Assembly: GCA_015655585.1 (NCBI GenBank)
Contig: JAATEV010000068.1
Span: forward strand, 1-64,000
DNA from: Terriglobales bacterium
GTDB lineage: Bacteria; Acidobacteriota; Terriglobia; Terriglobales; Acidobacteriaceae
DNA: 64,000 nucleotides
Direction of reading: 5' to 3'
Made by a program: the position numbers and the translations under genes. A model generated the notes under the pieces. That model saw nothing but the letters and a program-made list of their open reading frames with translations. It made no database searches and had not been told where the DNA came from. Within the stretch, counting starts at the first letter, position 1. Every line of letters begins with the position of its first letter. Positions 55,401 to 63,138 of the stretch are shown piece after piece.

Positions 55401-56171
55401 GTGCTGACGAAACGGATTATCGCTTGCCTAGATGTGCGCGGCGGACGCGTGGTGAAGGGCGTGCAGTTTGTGGACATTGTGGATGCGGGCGACCCAGCGG
55501 AGTTGGCGCATCGTCATGCAGCGGCAGGTGCGGATGAGATCGTACTGCTGGACATTACGGCTACCCATGAAAGACGCGGCACGCTGCTGGAGACGGTGAA
55601 GCGTGCCGCGGCGAAGCTGTTTGTGCCGTTCACGGTGGGCGGGGGGATACGGTCGGCGGAGGATGCCGCGGCGGTATTCAACGCGGGCGCGGATAAGGTC
55701 AGCATCAACTCAAGCGCGATTGCGAGGCCGGAGCTGATTGGCGAGATTGGCGGAAGCTTTGGCGCGCAGGCTGTGATTGTAGCGATCGATGCCCGGCGAG
55801 GAACGGCTGGAGTGGAAGACGCCGAGGTGTATGTGAGCGGAGGACGCAAGACCACTGGGCGCAGTGTCGTCGAGTGGGCTCGTGAAGCGGAGGAGCGTGG
55901 AGCGGGCGAGATTCTGCTGACCTCGATGGATACGGATGGGATGCGGAGCGGCTTCGACTGCGAGCTGACCGCGGCGGTGAGCTCTGCTGTGCAGATTCCG
56001 GTGATTGCTTCGGGCGGGGCTGGAAGTGCGGCGCACTTTGCCGAGGTGTTTGGACGAGGGCGAGCCGATGCGGCGCTGGCGGCCAGCATCTTCCACTTTG
56101 GGGTTACGGATTCGCGGGAGCTGAAGGCGGAGTTGCAGCGGAGTGGAGTGAGTGTGCGGCTGCCTTGTTGA
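55401..56171 (+). CDS. hisF: Imidazole glycerol-phosphate synthase subunit HisF (GTG start)
   Basis: This 256-residue TIM-barrel cyclase pairs with HisH. GTG 55401 begins [20 protein letters not shown], 2 bases after hisH; the track ORF extends 54 codons into hisH. Active-site Asp residues are in ACLDVRGGR and [13 protein letters not shown], with [11 protein letters not shown]-like [12 protein letters not shown] and [12 protein letters not shown]. It turns PRFAR plus ammonia into IGP and AICAR. Confidence 0.95.
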   Translation: MLTKRIIACLDVRGGRVVKGVQFVDIVDAGDPAELAHRHAAAGADEIVLLDITATHERRGTLLETVKRAAAKLFVPFTVGGGIRSAEDAAAVFNAGADKVSINSSAIARPELIGEIGGSFGAQAVIVAIDARRGTAGVEDAEVYVSGGRKTTGRSVVEWAREAEERGAGEILLTSMDTDGMRSGFDCELTAAVSSAVQIPVIASGGAGSAAHFAEVFGRGRADAALAASIFHFGVTDSRELKAELQRSGVSVRLPC

Positions 56172-56236
56172 ACGAACGCGGATCTTCGCGGATGACACGG
56201 ATTTAGAACAGACAATTTTTGTTTGGAGAGAGCTAG

Positions 56237-56938
56237 ATGTTGATACCTTCGATTGATTTGATGGGTGGGCGGATTGTGCAGTTGGTGCAGGGCGAGAAGC
56301 TGAAGCTTGCCTTCGATGATTTTGAATATTGGATTGAGCGGTTTTCAAAGTATCCCGTGGTGCAGTTGATCGATCTGGATGCAGCGATGCGGCAGGGGGA
56401 CAATCGCTCGCTGATTGAGATGATTTGTAAGCGGCTGCCTTGCCAGGTGGGTGGGGGTTTGAGGACGGCAGAGGATGGGCAGGCTTTGCTGGATGTGGGG
56501 GCGAAGCGGGTGATCTATGGGTCGCGGCTGTTTGGGGCTCCGGAGGAGGGAGAGACGCGGCGGCATAAGGTGATTCGGCTGGAGTTCGCGGAGAGCTTGA
56601 AGAAGGAGCTGGGCGAGGAGGCGCTGGTGTTCAGCGTAGATACCAAGGAGGGCCGGGTGGCGGTGAAGGGGTGGAAGGACTCGGTGGACCTGACGCCGGA
56701 GGAGGCGGTGACCTGGCTGGAGGATTCGTGCTCGGCGTTTCTGTACACGCATGTCGATACCGAGGGCACGATGCAGGGGTTTCGGATGGATGTGGCGGCG
56801 GTGCTGCGGGCTTGCACGGCGAAGCAGTTGATCGTGGCCGGAGGCATCAAGGAGCAGGCTGAGGTGGACGCTCTGGATGCAATGGGCGTAGATGCTGTGG
56901 CGGGAATGGCGGTTTATTCGGGCGCGATGGAGGCGTAG
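56237..56938 (+). CDS. hisA: 1-(5-phosphoribosyl)-5-[(5-phosphoribosylamino)methylideneamino]imidazole-4-carboxamide isomerase (HisA-like)
   Basis: This 233-residue TIM-barrel protein fits the HisA place in the operon. The N-terminal catalytic Asp is in MLIPSIDLMGGRIVQLVQGE; QVGGGLRT, SVDTKEGRVAVKGW and YTHVDTEGTMQGF are also recognisable. It is more diverged than HisF (for example FDDFEYWIERFSKYPVVQLI), so a paralogue with changed role cannot be excluded. ATG 56237 has GGAGAGAG upstream. It is last in the his run, 65 bases after hisF. Confidence 0.88.
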   Translation: MLIPSIDLMGGRIVQLVQGEKLKLAFDDFEYWIERFSKYPVVQLIDLDAAMRQGDNRSLIEMICKRLPCQVGGGLRTAEDGQALLDVGAKRVIYGSRLFGAPEEGETRRHKVIRLEFAESLKKELGEEALVFSVDTKEGRVAVKGWKDSVDLTPEEAVTWLEDSCSAFLYTHVDTEGTMQGFRMDVAAVLRACTAKQLIVAGGIKEQAEVDALDAMGVDAVAGMAVYSGAMEA

Positions 56939-57077
56939 CGGCTCGGGCGGCGCGAATACCGGCCTGTTTGCCTATGTTTATGGGGATGCGTGAATCCTCT
57001 TCTCTGCTTCCGGCGTCAAAACGAGACATTGGCCTGAGCGATAACGCCAGGTCTCTCGCGAAAATTCAGGAGGGTGC

Positions 57078-58076
57078 ATGGAGTATGTGAATCTGGGGAA
57101 GACCGGGCTTAAGGTCTCTCGTATCTGCTTGGGCTGTATGTCGTATGGGGTTGCGCCGACAGCGACGACGAGGCCAGGGAGCCATGCCTGGGTACTGAAC
57201 GAGCAGGAGAGCCAGCCGTTCTTCAAGCAGGCGCTGGATCACGGGATCAACTTCTTCGATACGGCGAATGTGTACTCGATCGGGACGAGCGAGGAGTTTC
57301 TGGGCCGCTTTCTGAAGGCGAATGTGCAGCGCGAGAACGTCGTGATCGCCACGAAGCTGAACGGCATGATGCGCGATGATCCGAACGGCAAGGGGCTTTC
57401 GCGCAAGGAGATCTTTTTCGAGATCGACCAGAGCTTGAAGCGGCTCCAGACGGACTATGTGGACCTGTACCAGATCCATCGGTGGGACTACGAGACGCCC
57501 ATCGAGGAGACGATGGAGGCTCTGCATGACGTGGTGAAGGCGGGCAAGGTGCGGTATATCGGCGCATCGTCGATGTATGCGTGGCAGTTCGCCAAGGCGC
57601 TTTATGTGGCCGACCGGCATGGATGGACGCGGTTTGTCTCGATGCAGAACCACTACAACTTGCTCTATCGCGAAGAAGAGCGCGAGATGATGAACCTGTG
57701 CCAGTCCGAGGGCATTGGGGTGATTCCGTGGAGTCCGCTGGCGCGTGGACGTCTGGCACGGCCGTGGCAGACGGAGACGACGAAGCGCTCGGAGATGGAC
57801 CAGTTCTCGAAGACGCTCTACACCAAGACCGACGAGGCCGACCAGAAGGTAGTCGAGCGGCTGCATGAGCTTGCCGGAAAGCGCAGCGTGCCGATGGCGA
57901 CGCTGGCGCTGGCGTGGATGTTGAGCAAGCCCTACATTACGTCGCCAATCATCGGAGCCACCAAGCCGAACCATCTGGATGACGCAGTGGCGGCGCTTGG
58001 AGTGAAGCTTGCCCCGGAGGAGATCGCTTCGCTGGAGGAGGTTTACATTCCTCATCCTGTGCTTGGGTTCAGCTAG
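57078..58076 (+). CDS. Aldo/keto reductase
   Basis: This 332-residue NADPH-dependent oxidoreductase has the AKR tetrad: Asp in FFDTANVYSIGTSEE, Tyr in the same segment, Lys in VVIATKLNG and His in LYQIHRWDYET. The C-terminal NADP segment is PIIGATKPNHLDDAVAAL. It reduces aldehydes or sugars; its substrate is unknown. AGGAGGG lies upstream of ATG 57078. The transposon's target duplication begins 13 bases after its stop, and a strong terminator now stranded beyond the element at 62353 is probably its own. Confidence 0.92.
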   Translation: MEYVNLGKTGLKVSRICLGCMSYGVAPTATTRPGSHAWVLNEQESQPFFKQALDHGINFFDTANVYSIGTSEEFLGRFLKANVQRENVVIATKLNGMMRDDPNGKGLSRKEIFFEIDQSLKRLQTDYVDLYQIHRWDYETPIEETMEALHDVVKAGKVRYIGASSMYAWQFAKALYVADRHGWTRFVSMQNHYNLLYREEEREMMNLCQSEGIGVIPWSPLARGRLARPWQTETTKRSEMDQFSKTLYTKTDEADQKVVERLHELAGKRSVPMATLALAWMLSKPYITSPIIGATKPNHLDDAVAALGVKLAPEEIASLEEVYIPHPVLGFS

Positions 58077-58097
58077 GCCCCCCTCCCCCGTCAAAAT

Positions 58098-58119
58098 CGG
58101 GAGTATGTACTTTACGCAA
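58098..58119 (+). repeat. Left terminal inverted repeat of the IS1595-type element
   Basis: 22 bases, matching the reverse complement of 62232-62253 at 21 positions. It is preceded by GTCAAAAT. Confidence 0.9.
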
Positions 58120-58167
58120 GAGGTTGAATGGGAATGGCTGAATTGACGAAAGAACAAAAAGAGGCGA

Positions 58168-58470
58168 TCAGTTGGGGAATTCAGTTGGCGGCAGAGCTTC
58201 AAGAGCTTTCCGCAGAGCTTCCTCCGAAAATAGCTCAGGAGAGGGCGGCGTCTTGGCATCAATCATTGCGTCGTAGGAATTCGCCGCTTCTAGGACATCT
58301 GGAGATTCTCGGGCGTCAGCTAGAATTCCTTCAACGACAGCGGGATTCCCGAAAGGCCCTTCTTTCAGAAGAGCCGCAAACTTACGATACGTCAGTAATT
58401 CCCGATAATTCTTCTTTGCGTGTTCCGCGAAGACGCGAATAGCTACTTGCCGTTTGGATTCGTTTTCCAT
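58168..58470 (-). CDS. Unknown passenger protein of the transposon
   Basis: This 100-residue reading (MENESKRQVAIRVFAEHAKKN) looks like a real soluble helical protein (YRKFAALLKEGPFGNPAVVE, FSEEALRKALEALPPTEF). AGGAAG lies before the ATG at 58470. It follows an XRE regulator gene on the same strand 27 bases upstream, so they may form an operon of regulator and effector. I do not recognise the family. The opposite-strand ORF at 58128 overlaps it and is treated as a shadow. Confidence 0.55.
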   Translation of the reverse strand: MENESKRQVAIRVFAEHAKKNYRELLTYRKFAALLKEGPFGNPAVVEGILADARESPDVLEAANSYDAMIDAKTPPSPELFSEEALRKALEALPPTEFPN

Positions 58471-58497
58471 TCATTCTTCCTGAAAGTATTTATCGAT

Positions 58498-58725
58498 TCA
58501 GATAGGCCGAAAGAATTCCCCGAGAGACATATCGAAGCTTTTGGCAAATACCTCCAAGGTAAACAGGCATGGTTCCTTGAGTCCACACTCCACATTGCTG
58601 ATGAAGGTCTTACTCATGCCAGTATGGACAGAGAAATAAGTCTGCGTCCACCCTCGCTCACGACGTAGGTGTCGGATACGATTCCCAACGCGCTTGCGCA
58701 CGTCCTCCTCTTTATCCGTTGCCAT
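58498..58725 (-). CDS. XRE-family helix-turn-helix regulator
   Basis: This 75-residue DNA-binding protein is a single HTH_3 domain: RVGNRIRHLRRERGWTQTYF, then SKTFISNVECGLKEPCLFTL and LEVFAKSFDMSLGEFF. Such small regulators usually repress phage or mobile-element genes. It is the first gene of a short minus-strand pair at the left end of the element, and probably controls the neighbouring genes. Confidence 0.88.
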   Translation of the reverse strand: MATDKEEDVRKRVGNRIRHLRRERGWTQTYFSVHTGMSKTFISNVECGLKEPCLFTLEVFAKSFDMSLGEFFRPI

Positions 58726-58795
58726 ATAGCTAGGATGCCGGTACTCTATCGGTTAATAATTCCTCCATAGAGCAACAAAGAAAGAACGTGCACGT

Positions 58796-59035
58796 ATGCA
58801 AGTGGCAACATCGATTCGCCGTCGTCCATCCCCCGAACAAGGCCGTGCTCTTGAGATTCTGGGGCACGCGATTGAGTATCTGATGGATTCTTATGTACTT
58901 ATGGCCTCCAAAGATGGTGGGGTCGGGGATGCGGAGGCCGCGCAACTCCTGATGCGATTGAGTCTGGAAGTCTTTGAGGAGTGTCCACTGGCTATATCGT
59001 TCTGGGAAGGACTACGAAAATGGTTGAGTCGTTAA
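58796..59035 (+). CDS. Small unknown protein in the transposon
   Basis: This 79-residue reading (MQVATSIRRRPSPEQGRALE) has a long amphipathic helix (ILGHAIEYLMDSYVLM) and an acidic middle. No Shine-Dalgarno is strong, but codon pattern and length fit a real small gene, divergent from the XRE gene by 70 bases. No domain is recognised. Confidence 0.45.
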   Translation: MQVATSIRRRPSPEQGRALEILGHAIEYLMDSYVLMASKDGGVGDAEAAQLLMRLSLEVFEECPLAISFWEGLRKWLSR

Positions 59036-59071
59036 ATTCTTTTCAAACTGACCCACGACCTGTGACTGTCA

Positions 59072-59713
59072 ATGGGGGAACAACAGATCGGTCGAGATAG
59101 TGCGGTTGTCTCGGAAAGGGATAAGATTAAAGACATGTCTTGGTTACAGCACATATTCAGGCCAAAGCTCAAGTCGGAAGAAAATCCATTCCCTGCTCAG
59201 GCCAAAAACCGCCCAATGATGCCCACCGTAAAGTTTGACGTTTCACTGGTCACAAACAAGGTAAAGGCTGACCTTCGCAAGAACGTCGAGCAGCTTGAAG
59301 ACATTCCAAAGAAACATATTCGCGAGATATATGACGCCGCACTAGCCATGATCGAGTCAGGCGGAAATATGCCGCTGCTGTACAACATGCTCCTAAAGGT
59401 GGATGGCATGACCAAGGGTCGTGCTAGAGAGATAACCATAACGCTTGGCAATAAAGCTCATGCACTCACAGAGCAGGAAAGACGGGTAAGACTTGGCATC
59501 ACTCACGCAATATGGATGTACTCTAACGCGCCTTGCATGGTGAACCCGAAGCATCCCACGGACGCCGACCACAAACAGGACGCCGCGCACCAAGCAGCGA
59601 ACGGCAAGCAGTTTGAAGTCGGGAAGGGCTTCCTGATCAACGGAGTTTGGACCCTGCCAGGCAGAGATATGGGATGCAAATGCAATTCGAGGACTGTGGT
59701 CCCTTGGATCTAG
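59072..59713 (+). CDS. Phage Mu gpF-like (head-morphogenesis) protein in the transposon
   Basis: This 213-residue protein has a C-terminal domain resembling the Mu F/minor-head family: RVRLGITHAIWMYSNAPCM, HQAANGKQFEVGKGFLINGV and the cysteine end GCKCNSRTVVPWI. The N-terminal 130 residues are helical (KADLRKNVEQLEDIPKKHIR). The start may be 59072 or the Met at 59135. No other phage structural genes are present, so it is a detached module. In other settings this domain is also fused to toxins or peptidases, so a non-structural role is possible. Confidence 0.5.
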   Translation: MGEQQIGRDSAVVSERDKIKDMSWLQHIFRPKLKSEENPFPAQAKNRPMMPTVKFDVSLVTNKVKADLRKNVEQLEDIPKKHIREIYDAALAMIESGGNMPLLYNMLLKVDGMTKGRAREITITLGNKAHALTEQERRVRLGITHAIWMYSNAPCMVNPKHPTDADHKQDAAHQAANGKQFEVGKGFLINGVWTLPGRDMGCKCNSRTVVPWI

Positions 59714-59802
59714 CCCTTCAACCGCTAGTGTCACCGTCTATAACTAGAGAAGTCCAGTGGTGTGTCTGAAAAGTGCGTTGGTGTAAAATTAAGGCACAAA
59801 CA

Positions 59803-59826
59803 GAAAAGCCGCCCTGCAAGGCGGCT
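59803..59826 (-). terminator. Hairpin terminator inside the transposon
   Basis: AGCCGCC and GGCGGCT form a 7-base-pair stem; on the minus strand TTTTCTG follows. It lies 70 bases beyond the stop of the minus-strand gene at 59899. Confidence 0.6.
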
Positions 59827-59898
59827 CTCCCCTATCTTTGTACCGGCAGATTCAAGATATCACTTGAGGTGTACCGATGCAAGAATATTCTGAACTCC

Positions 59899-60150
59899 CT
59901 ACCAATCAGATAACCCCTTTAGAAGAGTTCGCAAAGTATTGGCATCGTCATGACTCATTGGCCCAATCTCGTCTTTTGCTGCACGAAGATTTGTTTTATA
60001 CAACTTTCGAAGATTTGGATCGCTTTCTAGCGTCCTTCGAAGAGCCACCACTGTCTGAAGGGCGTTATTGATCGCCTTATCCTGTCTTTTTAGATACGTC
60101 GCTAGTTCTTTATGGATCAGACGTAATTCCTTAATCTTTGCATCTTCCAT
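59899..60150 (-). CDS. Small helical protein of unknown function in the transposon
   Basis: This 83-residue reading (MEDAKIKELRLIHKELATYL) is almost entirely helical and probably a coiled coil (ALQTVVALRRTLESDPNLRK). A terminator-like hairpin follows. A plus-strand ORF (59877-60071) overlaps it and has a GAGGTG before its ATG, so strand assignment is not certain; composition favours the minus reading. Confidence 0.45.
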   Translation of the reverse strand: MEDAKIKELRLIHKELATYLKRQDKAINNALQTVVALRRTLESDPNLRKLYKTNLRAAKDEIGPMSHDDANTLRTLLKGLSDW

Positions 60151-60207
60151 TGGACTTTCTCGCTTTCCGTTCTAGGATTCACAACCATCATTCCTACTTA
60201 GGCCCAA

Positions 60208-60321
60208 GAGGATCGGGATTCCAATCTGGAGCGAGGGAGCCGCAAGGCAGGGATCAAAACACTTCAGGCAATTGCGGATGCTTTGGGATTGCGAATGGAA
60301 GAGTTGTTTCGGGGATTATGA
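60208..60321 (+). pseudogene. C-terminal remnant of an XRE regulator
   Basis: The frame reads ED...NLERGSRKAGIKTLQAIADA, GLRMEELFRGL and stops at 60319-60321. This is the second half of an HTH_3 domain (recognition helix onward). A stop lies just upstream and no ATG or first half is present, so the gene is broken, perhaps by an earlier rearrangement inside the element. Confidence 0.7.
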
Positions 60322-60456
60322 TTCTTTGGGCCATCCCGCCGTTGGCTTTTTCTTCTCAAGAGATTTCTTGACCGCTTCTTCCCATTTGCCATCGAGTTTC
60401 AGTCGGTATGGCTCTGGGCCACGCTTCAATGGTTCTGGAGTTTTCTTCTTAGGCAT
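60316..60456 (-). CDS. Small basic protein downstream of the transposase
   Basis: This 46-residue protein starts at ATG 60456 (MPKKKTPEPLKRGPEPYRLK) and overlaps the end of the transposase gene by 8 bases. It is Lys/Pro-rich and ends KKKPTAGWPKES. Small basic ORFs of this kind sit beside IS1595 transposases in other genomes, by my recollection; a DNA-binding or accessory role is a guess. The longer track start at 60534 lies inside the transposase gene. Confidence 0.55.
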   Translation of the reverse strand: MPKKKTPEPLKRGPEPYRLKLDGKWEEAVKKSLEKKKPTAGWPKES

Positions 60457-61414
60457 GTGGGTTGACCGCTGACTGATACATGAGCCGCTTTCCTTCTGCG
60501 GCTTTGATTGCTTCAATGGTACGCTCTCCATCATTCAACTTGCGAGTGTTCCAAACGAAATCGAACTGCCAGAGATAGCGGTGGAGATATTCCTTGCTGA
60601 CGTTATGGTATGTGCCGATAATGCCACGTTTTACGAGTGCAAAAGAACTTTCAGCAGTGTTGGTATGAATCGGGCCTCTGGCATATTCCTTGCGGCTGTG
60701 CGTAACTGTGAGATGACCGCCCATGAAGTGATCGCCGATGCCCTTATAAGCTGCATTCTCATCGGTAAAGATATGGGATCGGGGATCAACAACATTCTTG
60801 ATTGCGGCTTTGAGTGTCTTTCCCGTCACATCCGCGACAACATGACGCCGGATTTGACCATCGCGTTCAACCGCTGCAAATACGGGAACTTTCGAGGTTC
60901 CCATTCCACGCTTGTTGTGTCCTTTGAACCTGGGTTTGCCGCCAACATACGTTTCATCGCATTCGACAAAGCCTTGCAATTTCGGGGCAGTTGGCAGGTC
61001 TGGAGCCATCGCAAACCGGATGCGATTCATCAGGAACAATGCACTCTTGTAGCTGATCTGGCAGTGACGCTGAATCTCTAGAGCACTAACGCCCTTTTTC
61101 GAGGTGCAAGCTCTCCAGAACGCATAAGCCCAATGGCGCAAGGGGAGGCGGCTTTCTTCGTATACCGTGCCAATTCTGACCGTGTATTGTTCTTTGCAAT
61201 CGCGGCAACGCCAGAGAAACCGCTTGCTACGCTCACCCGTTTTCGAATCCTTCATAGCGTAGACATCAACAGAGCCACACTTCACACAGCATGGCGTATT
61301 CCCCCAGCGTTGGAACTCAAAGAATTCCACGGCGGCAAGTTCATCGGAGCAGGCAAGTGGAATCTGTTCAATGACTTTCGATTTGCTGAGGTTGTGTGTA
61401 TCGCGCTTTCTCAT
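60449..61414 (-). CDS. IS1595-family (ISXO2-like) transposase
   Basis: This 321-residue enzyme moves the element. It has an N-terminal zinc ribbon (CCVKCGSVDVYA ... CRDCKEQYTV), a helical region and an ISXO2-like DDE-type catalytic domain: first Asp in ECDETYVGGKPRF, second in IFTDENAAYKG, third acidic/Asn region in GPIHTNTAESSFALVKRGI. The end FDFVWNTRKLNDGERTIEAI is conserved. It appears intact, so the element may still move. Flanking 22-base inverted repeats and an 8-base duplication fit the family. Confidence 0.95.
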   Translation of the reverse strand: MRKRDTHNLSKSKVIEQIPLACSDELAAVEFFEFQRWGNTPCCVKCGSVDVYAMKDSKTGERSKRFLWRCRDCKEQYTVRIGTVYEESRLPLRHWAYAFWRACTSKKGVSALEIQRHCQISYKSALFLMNRIRFAMAPDLPTAPKLQGFVECDETYVGGKPRFKGHNKRGMGTSKVPVFAAVERDGQIRRHVVADVTGKTLKAAIKNVVDPRSHIFTDENAAYKGIGDHFMGGHLTVTHSRKEYARGPIHTNTAESSFALVKRGIIGTYHNVSKEYLHRYLWQFDFVWNTRKLNDGERTIEAIKAAEGKRLMYQSAVNPHA

Positions 61415-61504
61415 AGGTATAATTTTATACTTAGCGCAATTATTTCGTCAAGTATAATGTTTAGTTGACATTGGCGCGCCGCAGAGTTATTATGCCTCAT
61501 AGTG

Positions 61505-61604
61505 TGGTGCGGTGAAGGGGAATCGAACCCCCATGGGCCTAGCTTCAACTAGGTACCCGGCAGAATCCAAGTCTGCTGCGTCTCGCCAATGTCGCCATCA
61601 CCGC
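61505..61604 (-). tRNA. Class II tRNA with leucine-type body and UGG (Pro) anticodon, CCA encoded
   Basis: All arms fold: acceptor GCGGTGA/TCACCGC, D-stem GCG/CGC with a TTGG loop, anticodon stem GCAGA/TCTGC with loop CTTGGAT, a 27-base variable arm (GGG..CCTAG/CTAGG.CCC) and T-arm GGGGG/CCCCT with TTCGATT. Discriminator A and an encoded CCA follow. The body (TGGCGxxATTGGxxxGACGC) is leucine-like. The loop gives anticodon UGG, which reads Pro codons CCA/CCG. Bacterial LeuRS does not use the anticodon, so mischarging with Leu is plausible. It lies inside the transposon. Confidence 0.85.
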
Positions 61605-61710
61605 ATTGCTTTAGAGAATGAGGCCGGAGTCAGGGTTGAACTGATTGTCCATGAGGTGCAAACTCATGTCCCTAGACCCCTAGGGTTAGGCTCCCCGGCC
61701 ATATAAACGA

Positions 61711-62100
61711 TTAGGAGGTTTTCTCTTCGGAGTTAACCTCCTCTTCTTTTGCCCTCAAAGCGCCGTATTTTCCGTATCCGCGCTTTTCAATCTTCTTCTT
61801 TCCTACCAATTTGGACAGAATGGTGCGAGTCGTCCCAAGCGGTATATCCAAAGATTCGGATAGCGATACAGGATCAAAATCGTTTTCTGGAGATTCCGAC
61901 AACGTCGTCAATATGCGGCCTATGCCAGAACCTTTCCGAATGCGCGGAGAGGGCTTGGTTGCTACTGCAACTGCGACCTGCTGGGTAGACGTAGAATTCG
62001 GTATCAGCCTATCCCACTGCGCCTGAGCAGCAGCCAAATCCTGCTTCAACGCAACAATCTTTGCGGCGAGTTTCAACACTTCTTCGGGTTGAGGTCGCAT
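61711..62100 (-). CDS. Small winged-helix-like protein in the transposon
   Basis: This 129-residue protein is read from ATG 62100 (MRPQPEEVLKLAAKIVALKQ). A helical N-terminal segment (LKQDLAAAQAQWDRLIPN) is followed by a Ser/Lys/Arg linker and a C-terminal domain resembling a winged helix (FDPVSLSESLDIPLGTTRTI, LVGKKKIEKRGYGKYGALRA). The extra 21 codons of the track ORF lie beyond a likely start. DNA binding is suggested but unproven. It is the last gene before the right end of the element. Confidence 0.55.
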   Translation of the reverse strand: MRPQPEEVLKLAAKIVALKQDLAAAQAQWDRLIPNSTSTQQVAVAVATKPSPRIRKGSGIGRILTTLSESPENDFDPVSLSESLDIPLGTTRTILSKLVGKKKIEKRGYGKYGALRAKEEEVNSEEKTS

Positions 62101-62231
62101 CGTCTTGTACCCTCTATGGAATAAATATACCTCAGATTTGAAAAGGGTACAAATTATTTTCACAAATGGTCGGCAAGAAGAACGGGGTGGGGTATGTCGA
62201 GGTGAGCGGTATCTACCTTTTAATTACACCT

Positions 62232-62253
62232 TTGCGTAAAGTACATACTTCCG
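62232..62253 (-). repeat. Right terminal inverted repeat of the IS1595-type element
   Basis: 22 bases ending in CATACTTCCG, followed by the GTCAAAAT duplication. Confidence 0.9.
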
Positions 62254-62261
62254 GTCAAAAT

Positions 62262-63138
62262 TGCACAAAGTCTTCATTCCATGTGGGTTAGCTTTGGACT
62301 TCATGGGTAAAGTATTGATTCTAAAGGTCTCATCCTGTAAAGTCTTGATTTCAAAAGAGAAGAGCCCCGGCATTCACCGGGGCTCTTCTCTTTTTTTGGC
62401 TCTGTATTCAGTATAGCGTTTCCAGTGGGGTCTCTACGCCAGCCGCAACTCTATGATTCTTTGGACGATCGCTGCTTTTGGGGGTTGACAAGTCAGATTG
62501 GTCGCTTCGTCCTTCGGGCTACGCTCCGGCCTTCGGTAGTCGGTAGATAAGTATGTCGCATTGCAGCGAGCTTTTTGACGCCGGGGCTTGGTAGTGTCTG
62601 ACGAATCGAATTTGGTTTGTTTATAGAATGCGGGACTGGGGCAAGAAGGCATACCCCAGGGGCTGAAGCCCCATTTTTCGACTGGCAGGAGAGGCCCAAG
62701 GCTAAAGCCTTGGGGTACCCAGAAGCAAAAACTGGATTTGTCAGACACTGCCTAAAGCCTGGCTCTATCTCAAAGGCAAGGGCAACAGCAACGACAAACG
62801 CAGATCCCCTGCGGGAATGACAAACCAAAATAGACAACGACAAGTGCAAGAACAAAGACAAACGCGACGGCTTATGGGCTCGGGAGGGGTATGGGACGAG
62901 AAGCGAATTTCTCCGCTGCGCAGCTCACGATGAGGCTGTGAGCTGCTTCGGTCGAAATGACGAGGTTTGTGATGGTGTGAAGGAAAAGCAAAACAACAAC
63001 AAAGATAAGAACAAGCAACAGCAAAGGCTTAGGGGTGAAGTGGACTTGCGGTATGGAATTGTATGTCTGGATGATCTTTATGGTCTCCTTATGGTTCTCG
63101 TGGTTTGCTTAAGTTGTTTCCTGAGAGGAGCTTCTTGT
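62262..63138. repeat. Long intergenic mosaic of families E, A and D
   Basis: After the terminator there is a family E copy (62495-62540), the family A copy 2 (62648-62729), AAC-rich spacers and a family D copy (62869-62985). No gene is supported. The end of the region holds the upstream DNA of the porin gene. Confidence 0.7.
62353..62397 (+). terminator. Strong terminator stranded beyond the transposon
   Basis: AAAAGAGAAGAGCCCCGG and CCGGGGCTCTTCTCTTTT form an 18-base-pair stem with loop CATTCA, followed by TTT. No gene on the plus strand ends nearby; it fits the aldo/keto reductase gene, now 4.2 kb away because of the insertion. Confidence 0.85.

Larger units (their letters stand above)
58090..62261. 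mobile_element. IS1595-family transposon, 4156 bp plus 8-bp target duplication
   Basis: The element spans 58098-62253. Left end CGGGAGTATGTACTTTACGC and right end (reversed) CGGAAGTATGTACTTTACGC begin 22-base terminal inverted repeats with one mismatch. Both are flanked by the same 8 bases, GTCAAAAT (58090-58097 and 62254-62261), the target duplication length of IS1595 elements. Inside are a DDE-type ISXO2-like transposase, a small basic protein, two XRE-type genes (one broken), several unknown genes, a Mu gpF-like gene and a tRNA gene. The intact ends and duplication suggest a fairly recent insertion. Confidence 0.9.

Noticed and set aside
58128-58442. Plus-strand ORF MGMAELTKEQKEAISWG opposite the 58168-58470 gene
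   Set aside because: Some codons look natural, but the minus reading has a better ribosome site and belongs with the XRE gene; the two cannot both be trusted from sequence alone.
59877-60071. Plus-strand 64-residue ORF with a GAGGTG site
   Set aside because: It overlaps the minus-strand helical protein, which has a terminator and more protein-like composition; kept as an alternative only.
61505-61604. Transposon insertion into a native tRNA gene
   Set aside because: The tRNA lies wholly inside the terminal repeats, and the 8-base duplication is elsewhere, so it is cargo, not the target.
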